Shown here piece after piece: positions 39,924 through 48,679 of a DNA stretch of 64,000 bases (position 1 is the first letter of the stretch; each line of letters begins with the position of its first letter). A model generated the notes under the pieces. It ran no database searches. It was not told the DNA's origin and worked only from the letters and a program-made list of their open reading frames with translations. The stretch is from contig NZ_FOGU01000005.1 in assembly GCF_900111315.1 (NCBI RefSeq), forward strand, positions 302,246 through 366,245. Reading direction: 5' to 3'. The position numbers and the translations under genes were made by a program. This DNA comes from Tranquillimonas rosea (lineage in GTDB: Bacteria; Pseudomonadota; Alphaproteobacteria; Rhodobacterales; Rhodobacteraceae).

Positions 39924-40927
39924 GACGGCCGGCGCTGAAGGCCGCGCTGGCGGTGGAGCGGGTGTTCGAGCGGCTGTTTCCGAACCGCGCGCCGGGGGAG
40001 GTTCCGGTGCTTGAGGCCTATCGGGGCTTTGCCACGCCCGAGAAGCTGGTGCTGCGGGGGCGGGTGCTGACGGCGCTCCGCCGCACCTCGCCCGCGCCGG
40101 AGGCGAGTCGCTGGCGCAACCTGCGGCAGATGGTGTCGCTGTTCCTGACCGACGAGGTGCGCCATGTCGCGGCCGAGGCGCGGGGGGTCCGGGCCGAGAG
40201 CGACGACGAGGGCTATCTCTGGATGGAGGTGCCGCGCGAGGACGTCTCGCCGGGCTGGGTCTCGGTCGAGGTGCGGCTGCCGGCGCATCCCGAGGTCGCC
40301 GCGCCGTTCCCGGTGCGCGTGCCGGACCCGGCGGCGCGGCTGGGCGTGATTTCCGACATCGACGACACGATGATGGAGACCGGCGCCTATTCCATCGCCC
40401 GCAACCTGTGGACCACCTTCACCGGCTCGGCGCTGACTCGGCGGGTCTTTCCCGACGCGGTGGTGCTGATGGATTACCTGAGCGACCACGGCCGCAACCC
40501 GGTCTATTACGTCAGCTCGTCGCCGTGGAACCTGCATGCCTTCCTCGAGAAGGTGTTCGCGCGGGCGGGGCTGCAGCGCGGGCCGATGTTCCTGCGCGAC
40601 CTGGGCCTCAGCGAGGGCGGCTTCTTCGCCTCGGGGCACGGCGACCACAAGGGATCGGCGATCGACCGGATCATGGCGGCGAACCCGGACCTGCCCTTCG
40701 TGCTGATCGGGGATACCGGGCAGAAGGACGCGGAGGTCTATCTGCAGGCCTGCCTGCGCCATGGCGGGCGGATCGCGGGGGTGATCCTGCGCGAGCCGGG
40801 GCCGGGGCCCGACGACCGCAGCCGCGCGGCGATCGCCGAGATCCGCCGGCTGGGCGTGCGGGTCGCCCACGGGCGGGACTTTGCCACGGTGCCCGACACG
40901 CTGGCGGCTGCCGGGCTAAGGGTGTAA
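39920..40927 (+). CDS. App1-family phosphatase (DUF2183)
   Basis: The 335-residue protein carries the App1 catalytic domain. The HAD-like motif [13 protein letters not shown] (DxDxT) lies near residue 143, then [11 protein letters not shown] and [10 protein letters not shown], and the fourth acidic motif [11 protein letters not shown]. Yeast App1 is a Mg2+-dependent phosphatidate phosphatase. Bacterial members are assumed to hydrolyse phospholipid phosphates, but this is not established. No signal peptide or membrane segment is seen. It is translationally coupled to queG by a 4-bp overlap, although no functional link is known. Confidence 0.85.
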   Translation: MRRPALKAALAVERVFERLFPNRAPGEVPVLEAYRGFATPEKLVLRGRVLTALRRTSPAPEASRWRNLRQMVSLFLTDEVRHVAAEARGVRAESDDEGYLWMEVPREDVSPGWVSVEVRLPAHPEVAAPFPVRVPDPAARLGVISDIDDTMMETGAYSIARNLWTTFTGSALTRRVFPDAVVLMDYLSDHGRNPVYYVSSSPWNLHAFLEKVFARAGLQRGPMFLRDLGLSEGGFFASGHGDHKGSAIDRIMAANPDLPFVLIGDTGQKDAEVYLQACLRHGGRIAGVILREPGPGPDDRSRAAIAEIRRLGVRVAHGRDFATVPDTLAAAGLRV

Positions 40928-40963
40928 GCCGGCCGCGTACCTGCCCTTTTCCCCGGAGTAACG

Positions 40964-41893
40964 ATGCGGCCCGGTCTCGCCATCGCCCTGAAACTCGTCT
41001 CTGTCACGCTGTTCGTGGGGATGCAGGCCATCGTCAAGGCCGCCTCGGAGGTCGTGCCGGCGGGGCAGGCGGTGTTCTTCCGCTCGTTCTTTGCGATCCC
41101 GGTGATCCTGGTCTGGCTGGCGGCGACGGGCCATCTGCGGACGGGGCTCAAGACGGCCTATCCGGTGGGGCACGCCTGGCGCGGCACGGTGGGGTCGATG
41201 GCGATGGGGCTGATGTTCGCGGGGCTGGCCTACCTGCCGCTGGCCGAGGTGCAGGCGATCAACTATGCCGCGCCGCTCCTGGTGGTGGTCTTTGCCGCGC
41301 TGTTCCTGGGCGAGCGGCTGCGCTGGTTCCGGATCACGGCGGTGGCGATGGGGCTGACCGGGGTGCTGATCGTGCTGTCGGGGCGGCTGACCATGCTGGA
41401 CGAGGGCGAGGCTGGCGCCCGCGCCGCCCTCGGGGCGATGCTGGTGCTTGGATCGGCCACCTGCGCGGCGCTGGCGCAGATCCAGATCCGCCGCATGGTG
41501 TCGAGCGGCGAGACGATCTCGTCCGTGGTGTTCTGGTTCTCGGTCACCGCCAGCGTGCTGTCGCTGGTGAGCGCGCCGTTCTTTCCGTGGACCTATCCCG
41601 GTGTGGGGATGACCACGCTTCTGGTCGTGGCTGGGCTTATCGGCGGGGTGGGGCAGATCTGCCTGACCTCGGCCTACCGGTATGGCGACGCCTCGCTGGT
41701 GGCGCCGATCGACTATGCCTCGATCATCCTGGCGGTGGCAATCGGCTATGTCGTGTTCGCCGAACTGCCGACGCCCCGGATGTATGCAGGCGTTGCGCTG
41801 GTGGTGGCGGCCGGTGGCCTCATCATCTGGCGCGAGCGCAAGCTGGGGATCGAGCGGGGCCGGGCGCGGCGCGGCATGACTCCGCCGGGCTGA
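40964..41893 (+). CDS. EamA/DMT-family transporter
   Basis: The 309-residue protein has ten predicted helices in two EamA repeats, each ending with a short amphipathic stretch (FLGERLRW, VFAELPTPRMY). The first repeat begins VTLFVGMQAIVKAASEVVPAG. Such carriers export metabolites or amino acids by proton exchange; substrate unknown. It follows the App1-like gene by 36 bp on the same strand and could be co-transcribed. A second EamA gene lies at 54201-55091. Confidence 0.88.
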   Translation: MRPGLAIALKLVSVTLFVGMQAIVKAASEVVPAGQAVFFRSFFAIPVILVWLAATGHLRTGLKTAYPVGHAWRGTVGSMAMGLMFAGLAYLPLAEVQAINYAAPLLVVVFAALFLGERLRWFRITAVAMGLTGVLIVLSGRLTMLDEGEAGARAALGAMLVLGSATCAALAQIQIRRMVSSGETISSVVFWFSVTASVLSLVSAPFFPWTYPGVGMTTLLVVAGLIGGVGQICLTSAYRYGDASLVAPIDYASIILAVAIGYVVFAELPTPRMYAGVALVVAAGGLIIWRERKLGIERGRARRGMTPPG

Positions 41894-41975
41894 GCGCCGG
41901 GCCGACTCGAGGTGAAACCGTGGCCCGCCTGTGGTAGTTTCCGGGACACATCCAGGACAACCACAGGAGGACACG

Positions 41976-42161
41976 ATGCACCGCCACATCCTCGACAAGA
42001 ACCGCCCGTCCGACAGCGTCCGGCACGCGCGCTACCTCGACCTGGAGCGCCGTCTGCGTATGCATGGCCCGCACCGGGCCATCGACATCCTGCGCCGCCA
42101 GCCCAAGGAGCGCGGTCCGGGCCGGGCCAAGGCCTATATGGCGATCGAGCGGTTCGCCTGA
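41976..42161 (+). CDS. Small basic hypothetical protein
   Basis: The 61-residue product is basic and soluble (HRHILDKNRPSDSVRHARYL, then RLRMHGPHRAIDILRRQ). A strong AGGAGG lies 5-6 nt before the ATG, which supports translation. No family or motif recognised; its charge might allow nucleic-acid binding. It converges on ilvE, separated by a perfect hairpin. Confidence 0.6.
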   Translation: MHRHILDKNRPSDSVRHARYLDLERRLRMHGPHRAIDILRRQPKERGPGRAKAYMAIERFA

Positions 42162-42170
42162 CGGGCTCGG

Positions 42171-42192
42171 GTGCGGCGCCTCAGCGCCGCAC
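42171..42192. terminator. hairpin between convergent small gene and ilvE
   Basis: A perfect 9-bp stem GTGCGGCGC/GCGCCGCAC with a CTCA loop overlaps the ilvE stop codon. There is no T-run, so it may work as a weak or Rho-assisted terminator for either strand. Confidence 0.5.
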
Positions 42193-43050
42193 GAGCTCCT
42201 CGTAGCTCTTCGCGATGTCGCGGGCCATCTCGCCGACCTCGAAGCTGTAGTCGCCGATCTGCCCGACCGGTGTGACCTCGGCCGCCGTGCCGGTGAGCCA
42301 GCACTGCTCGAAGCCCTCGAGCTCTTCGGGCATGATGTGGCGCTCGTGCACGGCGATGCCGCGCTCCTTCAGCATGCCGATCACCGTCTGCCGGGTGATT
42401 CCGTTCAGGAAGCAATCCGGCAGCGGGGTGTGCACCTCTCCGTCCTTGACGAAGAAGATGTTCGCGCCGGTCGCCTCGGCCACGTAGCCGCGATAGTCGA
42501 ACATCAGCGCGTCGCCGCAGCCTTTCGCCTCGGCGGAGTGCTTGGACATTGTGCAGATCATGTAGAGACCCGCGGCCTTGGCGGCCGACGGGATCGTCTC
42601 GGGCGAGGGGCGTTTCCACTTGGAGATGTCGAGCTTGGCGCCCTTCATCTTGGCATCGCCGTAATAGGCGCCCCATTCCCAAGCCGCGACGGCCATCCGC
42701 ACCGGGTTGCGCGCAGAGGCGACGCCCATGTCCTCACCCGCGCCGCGCCAGGCGACGGCGCGCACATAGGCGTCGGAGAATCCATTCGCCTCGAGCACCT
42801 GCTGCTTGGCGGTTTCGATCTCGTCGACGGAATAGGGGATCTCGAAGTCGATCATCTCGGCCGAGCCGCGCAGGCGTTCTGAGTGCTTGCGCGATTCGAA
42901 AATGCGGCCGCCATAGGCGCGCTCGCCCTCGAATACCGAGGAGGCATAGTGCAGCGCATGGGTCAGGATGTGCACGTTCGCATCGCGCCACTCGACCAAC
43001 TGGCCGTCCATCCAGATTTTCCCGTCGCGGTCGTCGTAAGCGCCAGCCAT
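42181..43050 (-). CDS. ilvE: Branched-chain amino acid aminotransferase
   Basis: The 289-residue fold-type IV PLP enzyme exchanges amino groups between branched-chain amino acids and 2-oxoglutarate. Conserved parts are HALHYASSVFEGERAY, the likely PLP lysine in SAAKAAGLY, the EATGANIFFV loop, and the substrate/phosphate motif in LNGITRQTV. The chosen ATG at 43050 has GGAGG upstream. The open frame upstream would add about 30 residues unlike the family. It is divergent from petP across a 156-bp region with two inverted repeats. Confidence 0.93.
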   Translation of the reverse strand: MAGAYDDRDGKIWMDGQLVEWRDANVHILTHALHYASSVFEGERAYGGRIFESRKHSERLRGSAEMIDFEIPYSVDEIETAKQQVLEANGFSDAYVRAVAWRGAGEDMGVASARNPVRMAVAAWEWGAYYGDAKMKGAKLDISKWKRPSPETIPSAAKAAGLYMICTMSKHSAEAKGCGDALMFDYRGYVAEATGANIFFVKDGEVHTPLPDCFLNGITRQTVIGMLKERGIAVHERHIMPEELEGFEQCWLTGTAAEVTPVGQIGDYSFEVGEMARDIAKSYEELVRR

Positions 43051-43092
43051 CCTCGGCCTCCGTCCTGAATTTGCAGAAGTTGCGTACAATAC

Positions 43093-43105
43093 GTCCGGAT
43101 CGGAC
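43093..43105. promoter_or_regulatory. inverted repeat in the ilvE-petP region (site 1)
   Basis: The 13-bp inverted repeat GTCCG-GAT-CGGAC lies 43 bp before the ilvE ATG. The decamer GACATAAAGT (43103-43112) overlaps its right arm and recurs at 43167-43176. It could be an operator for the neighbouring MarR-type regulator. Confidence 0.45.
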
Positions 43106-43152
43106 ATAAAGTTACGCCAAAACCGAAATGCGGCTAACACTCGCCTGTTGGA

Positions 43153-43171
43153 ATGTCAATAAAGCTGACAT
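43153..43171. promoter_or_regulatory. inverted repeat in the ilvE-petP region (site 2)
   Basis: ATGTCA and TGACAT surround a 7-nt centre, giving a 19-bp palindrome about 36 bp before the petP ATG. The second copy of GACATAAAGT overlaps its right arm. Size and position suit autoregulation by a MarR dimer (inference). Confidence 0.55.
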
Positions 43172-43206
43172 AAAGTCGCTCAAAACGTGAGCAGAACGGA
43201 GACGGC

Positions 43207-43719
43207 ATGGCCGAGAACGGCAGAGTCGGTGGTCCGGGGGGCGAAAGCCTGCTGTTCCTGACCGACGCACAGCTGCGCAAGGGGATCGAGGCGATGTTCT
43301 TCGCCTATCGCGGCTTTACCGCCGATCCCGACCGGATCCTCGCCGAGCACGGCTATGGCCGCGCGCATCACCGTGCGATCCATTTCATCCATCGCGAGCC
43401 GGGCAGCACGGTGAACAACCTGTTGACGATCCTGGGCGTCACCAAGCAATCGCTGAACCGGGTGCTGCGGACGATGATGGCCGACGGTCTGGTCGAGGCG
43501 CGGGTCGGGCGGCGCGACCGGCGCGAGCGGCATCTCTACCTGACCGAGGCCGGCGCGGCGCTGGAGCGGGAACTGGCCGAGGTGCAGGGCCGGCGGATGC
43601 GCGCCGCCTATCGGGCCGCCGGGCCCGAGGCGGTGGCCGGGTTCCGCGCGGTGCTTGAGCAGATGATGGATCCCGAACTGCGCCGGCTGTTCCGTCGGAT
43701 CGAGGAGGATATCGAATGA
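43207..43719 (+). CDS. petP: MarR-family regulator, PetP-like
   Basis: The 170-residue winged-helix protein has a recognition helix in LLTILGVTKQSLNRVLRTMM and a wing GLVEARVGRRDRRERHLYLT. The terminal helices serve for dimerisation. The gene overlaps a response-regulator gene by 4 bp. That pairing matches petP-petR of Rhodobacter capsulatus, described near the cytochrome bc1 operon and needed for respiratory and photosynthetic growth. Here the bc1 genes lie about 14 kb away. The symbol rests on this pairing and on family type, not on direct comparison. A GGAG site precedes the ATG. Confidence 0.72.
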   Translation: MAENGRVGGPGGESLLFLTDAQLRKGIEAMFFAYRGFTADPDRILAEHGYGRAHHRAIHFIHREPGSTVNNLLTILGVTKQSLNRVLRTMMADGLVEARVGRRDRRERHLYLTEAGAALERELAEVQGRRMRAAYRAAGPEAVAGFRAVLEQMMDPELRRLFRRIEEDIE

Positions 43720-44429
43720 GCGAGGGCGCCGAGGCGCATCTGCTGATCGTGGACGACGACGCGCGCATCCGCGAGCTTCTCAAGCGGTTCCTGCAGCGGC
43801 AGGGTTTCTACGTGTCGGCGGCCAAGGACGCGGCGCATGCGCGGCGGCTTCTGGCGGGGTTGGACTTCGACATGATCGTGCTGGACGTGATGATGCCGGG
43901 CGAGGACGGCATCGCCTTTACCACCGCCCTGCGCGAGACGCTGGACGTCCCGATCCTGTTGCTTACGGCGAAGGGCGAGACCGGCGACCGGATCAACGGG
44001 CTCGAGGCCGGGGCGGACGATTACCTGTCGAAACCCTTCGAGCCGAAGGAGCTGCTGCTGCGGATCAACGCGATCCTGCGGCGCGTGCCGCATCCCGCGC
44101 AGTCGGTGGGACCGAAGATGCTGCATCTGGGCGGCGTGCGCTACGACGTGGAGAACGGCGAGATGTGGAACGGCGAGGCCCCCGTGCGGCTGACGGCGAC
44201 GGAATCGATGCTGATGAAGATCTTCTCGGCCCGGCCGGGCGAGGTGGTCGGCCGGGCGCAGCTGGTCGAGGACCTGGGCCGCGGCGGCGGCCCGGACGGC
44301 GGCGGTGCGCAGGAGCGCGCGGTCGACGTGCAGATCACCCGCCTGCGCCGCAAGATCGAGGCCGATCCGAAACAGCCCCGCTACCTGCAGACGGTGCGGG
44401 GCGCGGGCTACATGCTGGTCTGCGACTGA
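43716..44429 (+). CDS. petR: OmpR-type response regulator, PetR-like
   Basis: The 237-residue protein has a receiver domain (about 8-120) with D13/D14 in the acidic pocket, the phospho-acceptor D57 in VLDVMMPGEDG, and the lysine in LSKPFEPKELL. The C-terminal winged helix ends PRYLQTVRGAGYMLV. No histidine kinase gene is near, so its phosphodonor is unknown. In R. capsulatus PetR is needed for bc1 and cytochrome c2 production. It is translationally coupled to petP. A composite repeat follows before the next gene. Confidence 0.75.
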   Translation: MSEGAEAHLLIVDDDARIRELLKRFLQRQGFYVSAAKDAAHARRLLAGLDFDMIVLDVMMPGEDGIAFTTALRETLDVPILLLTAKGETGDRINGLEAGADDYLSKPFEPKELLLRINAILRRVPHPAQSVGPKMLHLGGVRYDVENGEMWNGEAPVRLTATESMLMKIFSARPGEVVGRAQLVEDLGRGGGPDGGGAQERAVDVQITRLRRKIEADPKQPRYLQTVRGAGYMLVCD

Positions 44430-44474
44430 TCCGGCGGCGCCGCGCGGGCGCGCGGCATGCGATCTTTCGCCGGC

Positions 44475-44531
44475 CCCGCCTGCGGCGGGCCCGGTGTCGC
44501 CTTCGGCGAGGATATTTCCGGGACCAAAGAG
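44475..44531 (+). repeat. composite intergenic repeat, copy B
   Basis: The copy has a first hairpin CCCGCC/GGCGGG (44475-44489), then TCGCC/GGCGA (44497-44509), then a 24-nt core at 44508-44531 beginning GAGGATATTT and ending CCAAAGAG. It lies between petR and the deacetylase gene. The core end is the most divergent of the three copies. Confidence 0.65.
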
Positions 44532-44576
44532 TCGCCGGTTTGCGCTGCCCCGTCCGGGCGCGGTAGCGTCGCGGCC

Positions 44577-45509
44577 ATGACGCTGTATTTCTCGCACGAC
44601 GAATGCCTGTCGCATCTCACGCCCTATGGCCATCCCGAACGGTCGGACCGCCTGCGGGCGATCGCCTGGGCGTTGTCGGACGAGGCGTTTGCCGATCTCG
44701 ACCAGAGGGACGCGCCGCTGGGCGAGGACGCGGAGATCCTGCGCTGTCACCCCCCGGCCTATCTCGACCGGATCGCCGGGGCGGTGCCGGTGTCGGGGCG
44801 GCGCCAGCTCGACGCGGACACCACGCTGTCGCCGGGATCGCTGAAGGCGGCGCGGCGCGGCGTGGGCGGCTGCGTGGCGGCGGTCGACGCGGTGCTGTCG
44901 GGCGAGGCGGTCAACGCCTTCGTCGGCTGCCGGCCGCCGGGCCACCATGCCGAGCGGGAGACGGCGATGGGGTTCTGCCTGTTCGGCAATGCCGCGATCG
45001 CGGCGAAGCGGGCGCTCGACCATCACGGGCTGGACCGGGTGGCCGTGGTGGATTTCGATGTGCATCACGGCAACGGCACACAGGATCTGCTGTGGGACGA
45101 GCGCCGGGCGATGTTCGCCTCGACCCACCAGATGCCACTCTATCCCGGCACCGGGGCGGCGTCGGAACGCGGCGCGCACGGGCAGATCGTGAACGTGCCG
45201 CTGGCGCCGGGCAGCGGCGGCGCGGAGATGCGCGCGGCCTACGACGAGCACGTGCTGCCGGCCCTGCGCGCCTTCGCGCCGGAGCTGATCGTGATCTCGG
45301 CAGGGTTCGACGCCGCGGCGGACGATCCGTTGGCGGAACTGCAGTGGGAGACCGCCGATTTCACCTGGGTGACGCGGGCGCTCTGCGGCGTGGCACGAGA
45401 AGTCTGCGAGGGGCGCGTGGTCTCGACACTGGAGGGCGGCTATGATCTTTCGTCGCTGGGCGCGGGGGTCGCGGCCCATCTTGCGGTACTGATGGAAGAG
45501 GCGCGATGA
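44577..45509 (+). CDS. Histone deacetylase-like amidohydrolase
   Basis: The 310-residue zinc hydrolase has RPPGHHAE with the catalytic histidine pair, the zinc-binding DFDVHHGNGTQ, the second aspartate in SAGFDAAADDPLAE, and the late catalytic region in TLEGGYDLSSLG. Bacterial relatives deacetylate polyamines, acetylated proteins or small amides. I start at the ATG at 44577; the frame runs upstream through the repeat without homology. Its stop overlaps xseB (ATGA), and the order deacetylase-xseB-ispA-dxs recurs in Rhodobacteraceae, as I recall. Confidence 0.9.
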   Translation: MTLYFSHDECLSHLTPYGHPERSDRLRAIAWALSDEAFADLDQRDAPLGEDAEILRCHPPAYLDRIAGAVPVSGRRQLDADTTLSPGSLKAARRGVGGCVAAVDAVLSGEAVNAFVGCRPPGHHAERETAMGFCLFGNAAIAAKRALDHHGLDRVAVVDFDVHHGNGTQDLLWDERRAMFASTHQMPLYPGTGAASERGAHGQIVNVPLAPGSGGAEMRAAYDEHVLPALRAFAPELIVISAGFDAAADDPLAELQWETADFTWVTRALCGVAREVCEGRVVSTLEGGYDLSSLGAGVAAHLAVLMEEAR

Positions 45510-45751
45510 GCGAGGAGACACCGGTCGAGGAGATGTCCTTCGAGGAAGCGATGCGGGCGCTGGAGGCGGTCGTGGCGCAGCTCGAGTCGGGCGAGGTCGA
45601 GCTGGAGAAGTCGATCCAGCTCTACGAGCGGGGCGCGGCGCTGAAGGCGCGCTGCGAGACCAAGCTCAAGGAGGCGGAGGAGAAGGTGGCCGCGATCACG
45701 CTCGACGAGGGCGGCCGTCCCGCCGGGACGACGCCGCTCGACCCGTCGTGA
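45506..45751 (+). CDS. xseB: Exodeoxyribonuclease VII small subunit
   Basis: The 81-residue all-helical protein has the family core SFEEAMRALEAVVAQLESGE followed by LEKSIQLYERG. Several copies bind one XseA; the complex degrades single-stranded DNA to oligonucleotides. The large subunit gene is not in the window. It overlaps both neighbours by 4 bp (ATGA before, GTGA after). Confidence 0.95.
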   Translation: MSEETPVEEMSFEEAMRALEAVVAQLESGEVELEKSIQLYERGAALKARCETKLKEAEEKVAAITLDEGGRPAGTTPLDPS

Positions 45752-46620
45752 GCTTCGAGGACCGGCTGGGCGCCGTGGCGTCCGCCGTCGGCGTGCGGCT
45801 GGAATCGGCGCTGGCGGACTATGGCGACCTGGACGTGGCGCAGGCGATGCGGTGGGCCACGAAGGGCGGCAAGCGCCTGCGCGGCTTCCTGGTGATCGAG
45901 GGCGCGATCCTTCACGACGTGCCCGAGCGGCACGCGATCGAGGTCGCGGCGGCGATCGAGGCGGTGCATGCCTATTCGCTGGTGCACGACGACCTGCCCT
46001 GCATGGACGACGACGCGCTGCGCCGGGGTCAGCCCACGGTGCATATCCGCTGGGACGAGGCGACCGCGGTTCTGGCGGGCGACGCCCTGCAGACCCTCGC
46101 GTTCGAACTGTTGACCGACCCGGCCTGCCATCCGGATGGGGCCGTGCGAGCGGACCTCGCCCTGTCGCTGGCGCGGGCCGCGGGGGCCGGTGGCATGGTC
46201 CGGGGGCAGGCCCTGGATATCGCCGCCGAGCGGGCCGATACACCGCTGACGCTGGAGGGCACGCGCGCGCTGCAGGCGGGCAAGACCGGCGCCCTGATCG
46301 GCTGGGCGGCTGAGGCGGGGCCGCGCCTCGCCGCGTCGGACATCGGACCGCTGTCTGATTATGCCCGCGCGCTGGGACTGGCGTTCCAGATCGCCGATGA
46401 CGTGCTCGACATCGAGGGCGACGCGGCCGTGGCCGGCAAGGCGGTGGGCAAGGACGCGGCGGCGGGCAAGTCGACCTTCGTGGCGCATCTGGGGCTGGAC
46501 GGCGCCAAGGCCGAGGCCGACCGGCTGGTGCAGGAGGCCTGCGACGCGCTTGCCCCCTATGGTGATCGCGCGGATGTGCTGCGCGACTGCGCGGCCTATG
46601 TCGTGGCCCGCGACCGGTAG
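45748..46620 (+). CDS. ispA: Polyprenyl (farnesyl/geranyl) diphosphate synthase
   Basis: The 290-residue prenyltransferase has the first Asp-rich motif in SLVHDDLPCMDDDALRRG and the second in QIADDVLDIEGD. It builds geranyl and farnesyl diphosphate from IPP and DMAPP, the precursors of quinones, carotenoids and undecaprenyl lipids. The start is GTG, overlapping the xseB stop. It sits directly before dxs, so the first MEP enzyme and a chain-extending enzyme are made together. Confidence 0.94.
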   Translation: MSFEDRLGAVASAVGVRLESALADYGDLDVAQAMRWATKGGKRLRGFLVIEGAILHDVPERHAIEVAAAIEAVHAYSLVHDDLPCMDDDALRRGQPTVHIRWDEATAVLAGDALQTLAFELLTDPACHPDGAVRADLALSLARAAGAGGMVRGQALDIAAERADTPLTLEGTRALQAGKTGALIGWAAEAGPRLAASDIGPLSDYARALGLAFQIADDVLDIEGDAAVAGKAVGKDAAAGKSTFVAHLGLDGAKAEADRLVQEACDALAPYGDRADVLRDCAAYVVARDR

Positions 46621-46698
46621 AGTGGACGCGGCGTTGCGGGGCCCTAATGCTTTCGCTATTGGCCTGTGACGCTTAGGTGACGGCGCGGGAGGCCGTGA

Positions 46699-48624
46699 AT
46701 GACCGACAGACCCGAGACCCCGCTGCTGGATCGTATTTCCAGCCCCGCCGACCTGAGGCGGCTCAGCGATGGCGAACTGCGCCGTCTTGCAGGAGAGTTG
46801 CGCACCGAGACGATCTCGGCCGTCAGCCAGACCGGTGGACATCTGGGCGCGGGGCTGGGCGTGGTCGAGCTGACCGTGGCGCTGCACGCGGTGTTCGACA
46901 CGCCGAAGGACCGGCTGATCTGGGATGTCAGCCATCAGTGCTATCCGCACAAGATCCTGACCGGACGGCGCGACCGCATCCGCACCCTGCGCCAGAAGGA
47001 CGGCCTGTCGGGCTTTACCAAGCGCAGCGAGAGCGATTTCGACCCGTTCGGCGCCGCCCACTCGTCAACCTCGATCAGCGCGGCGCTCGGTTTTGCGACG
47101 GCGCGGGATCTTGGCGCGACGCCCGAGCCGGCCCTGGGCGATGCGATCGCGGTGATCGGCGACGGCGCGTTGTCGGCGGGCATGGCCTACGAGGCGATGA
47201 ACAATGCCGGGCATCTCGGCAAGCGGCTGATCGTGATCCTGAACGACAACGAGATGTCCATCGCGCCGCCGGTCGGGGCGATGTCGTCCTATCTCAGCCG
47301 GCTCTATGCCGGGGCGCCGTTCCAGGAGTTCAAGTCGATGGCGAAGGGCGCCGTCAGCTTCCTGCCGCCGCCGTTCCAGGAGGGCGCGCGCCGCGCCAAG
47401 GACCTGCTCAAGCACATGACCGTCGGCGGCACGCTGTTCGAGGCGCTAGGGTTCTCCTATGTCGGGCCGATCGATGGGCACGACATGGATCAGCTGCTGC
47501 CGGTCCTGCGCACGGTCAAGGACCGCGCCCACGGGCCGATTCTGATTCACGCCATTACGCGCAAGGGCAAGGGCTACGCCCCGGCGGAAGAGGCCGCCGA
47601 CCGCGGGCACGGGGTGTCGAAGTTCGATGTCGTCACCGGCGAGCAGAAGAAGGCCGCCTCGAACGCGCCGTCCTATACAAAGGTGTTCGCCCGGTCGCTC
47701 CTGCAGGAGGCGGCGGACGACGACCGCATCTGCGCGGTGACCGCCGCGATGCCGGATGGCACCGGGCTGGACCTGTTCGCCGAGCGCTATCCCTCGCGCT
47801 GCTTCGACGTCGGCATCGCCGAACAGCATGGGGTGACCTTCTGCGCGGGCCTCGCGGCCGGCGGGATGAAGCCCTTCGCGGCGATCTACTCGACCTTCCT
47901 TCAGCGCGGCTACGACCAGGTGGTGCACGACGTGGCGATCCAGCGGCTGCCGGTGCGCTTCGCCATCGACCGCGCCGGGCTTGTGGGCGCCGACGGGGCC
48001 ACCCATGCCGGCGCCTTCGACGTGGCCTACCTGTCGAACCTTCCGGGCTTCACCGTGATGGCCGCCGCCGACGAGGCGGAGCTCGCCCACATGGTGGCCA
48101 CGGCGGCCGCCCATGACGACGGCCCGATTGCCTTCCGCTTTCCCCGGGGCGAGGGCGCGGGCGTCGAGATGCCCGAGCGCGGCGTGCCGCTCGAGATCGG
48201 CAAGGGCCGGATCATCTCCGAAGGCCGCGACGTGGCGATCCTGTCCTTCGGCGCGCGTCTCTCCGAGGTGCGGCGCGCCGAAGAGGCGCTCGGCGCGCGG
48301 GGCATCCGCCCGACCGTCGCCGACGCGCGCTTCGCCAAGCCGCTCGACCGCGAGATGATCCTCGACCTCGCCGCCCGGCACGAGGCACTGATCACGATCG
48401 AGGAAGGCGCCGTGGGCGGATTCGGCAGCCACGTGGCGCAGCTCTTGGCCGAGGAGGGCGTGTTCGACACCGGCCTCCGGTTCCGCTCGATGGTGCTGCC
48501 CGACACCTTCATCGACCAGGCGAGCCCCCAGGACATGTACGCCGTGGCCCGGCTCAACGCCGAGGACATCGAGGACAAGGTCATGTCGGTGCTGGAAAGC
48601 GGCGTGCGGGACAAGCGGGCGTGA
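46699..48624 (+). CDS. dxs: 1-deoxy-D-xylulose-5-phosphate synthase
   Basis: The 641-residue thiamine-diphosphate enzyme condenses pyruvate and glyceraldehyde-3-phosphate, the entry step of the MEP pathway. Visible features are [14 protein letters not shown] (phosphate-binding histidine), the ThDP motif [18 protein letters not shown], the activating glutamate in [30 protein letters not shown], and the C-terminal transketolase domain. GGGAGG precedes the ATG. It follows ispA by 78 bp with no obvious terminator. Confidence 0.97.
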   Translation: MTDRPETPLLDRISSPADLRRLSDGELRRLAGELRTETISAVSQTGGHLGAGLGVVELTVALHAVFDTPKDRLIWDVSHQCYPHKILTGRRDRIRTLRQKDGLSGFTKRSESDFDPFGAAHSSTSISAALGFATARDLGATPEPALGDAIAVIGDGALSAGMAYEAMNNAGHLGKRLIVILNDNEMSIAPPVGAMSSYLSRLYAGAPFQEFKSMAKGAVSFLPPPFQEGARRAKDLLKHMTVGGTLFEALGFSYVGPIDGHDMDQLLPVLRTVKDRAHGPILIHAITRKGKGYAPAEEAADRGHGVSKFDVVTGEQKKAASNAPSYTKVFARSLLQEAADDDRICAVTAAMPDGTGLDLFAERYPSRCFDVGIAEQHGVTFCAGLAAGGMKPFAAIYSTFLQRGYDQVVHDVAIQRLPVRFAIDRAGLVGADGATHAGAFDVAYLSNLPGFTVMAAADEAELAHMVATAAAHDDGPIAFRFPRGEGAGVEMPERGVPLEIGKGRIISEGRDVAILSFGARLSEVRRAEEALGARGIRPTVADARFAKPLDREMILDLAARHEALITIEEGAVGGFGSHVAQLLAEEGVFDTGLRFRSMVLPDTFIDQASPQDMYAVARLNAEDIEDKVMSVLESGVRDKRA

Positions 48625-48626
48625 GG

Positions 48627-48676
48627 CTTCTTCTGCCGACAAATATCCCCGCCGGAGGCGCGCCCCGAAAGGGCGC
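48627..48676 (-). repeat. composite intergenic repeat, copy C (inverted orientation)
   Basis: Read on the minus strand, hairpin GCGCCC/GGGCGC (48676-48660) and hairpin CGCC/GGCG (48660-48650) lead into a 24-nt core at 48650-48627. The core begins GGGGATATTT and ends CAGAAGAAG. It starts 3 bp after the dxs stop and nearly fills the gap to the next gene. Confidence 0.7.
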
Positions 48677-48679
48677 AGT

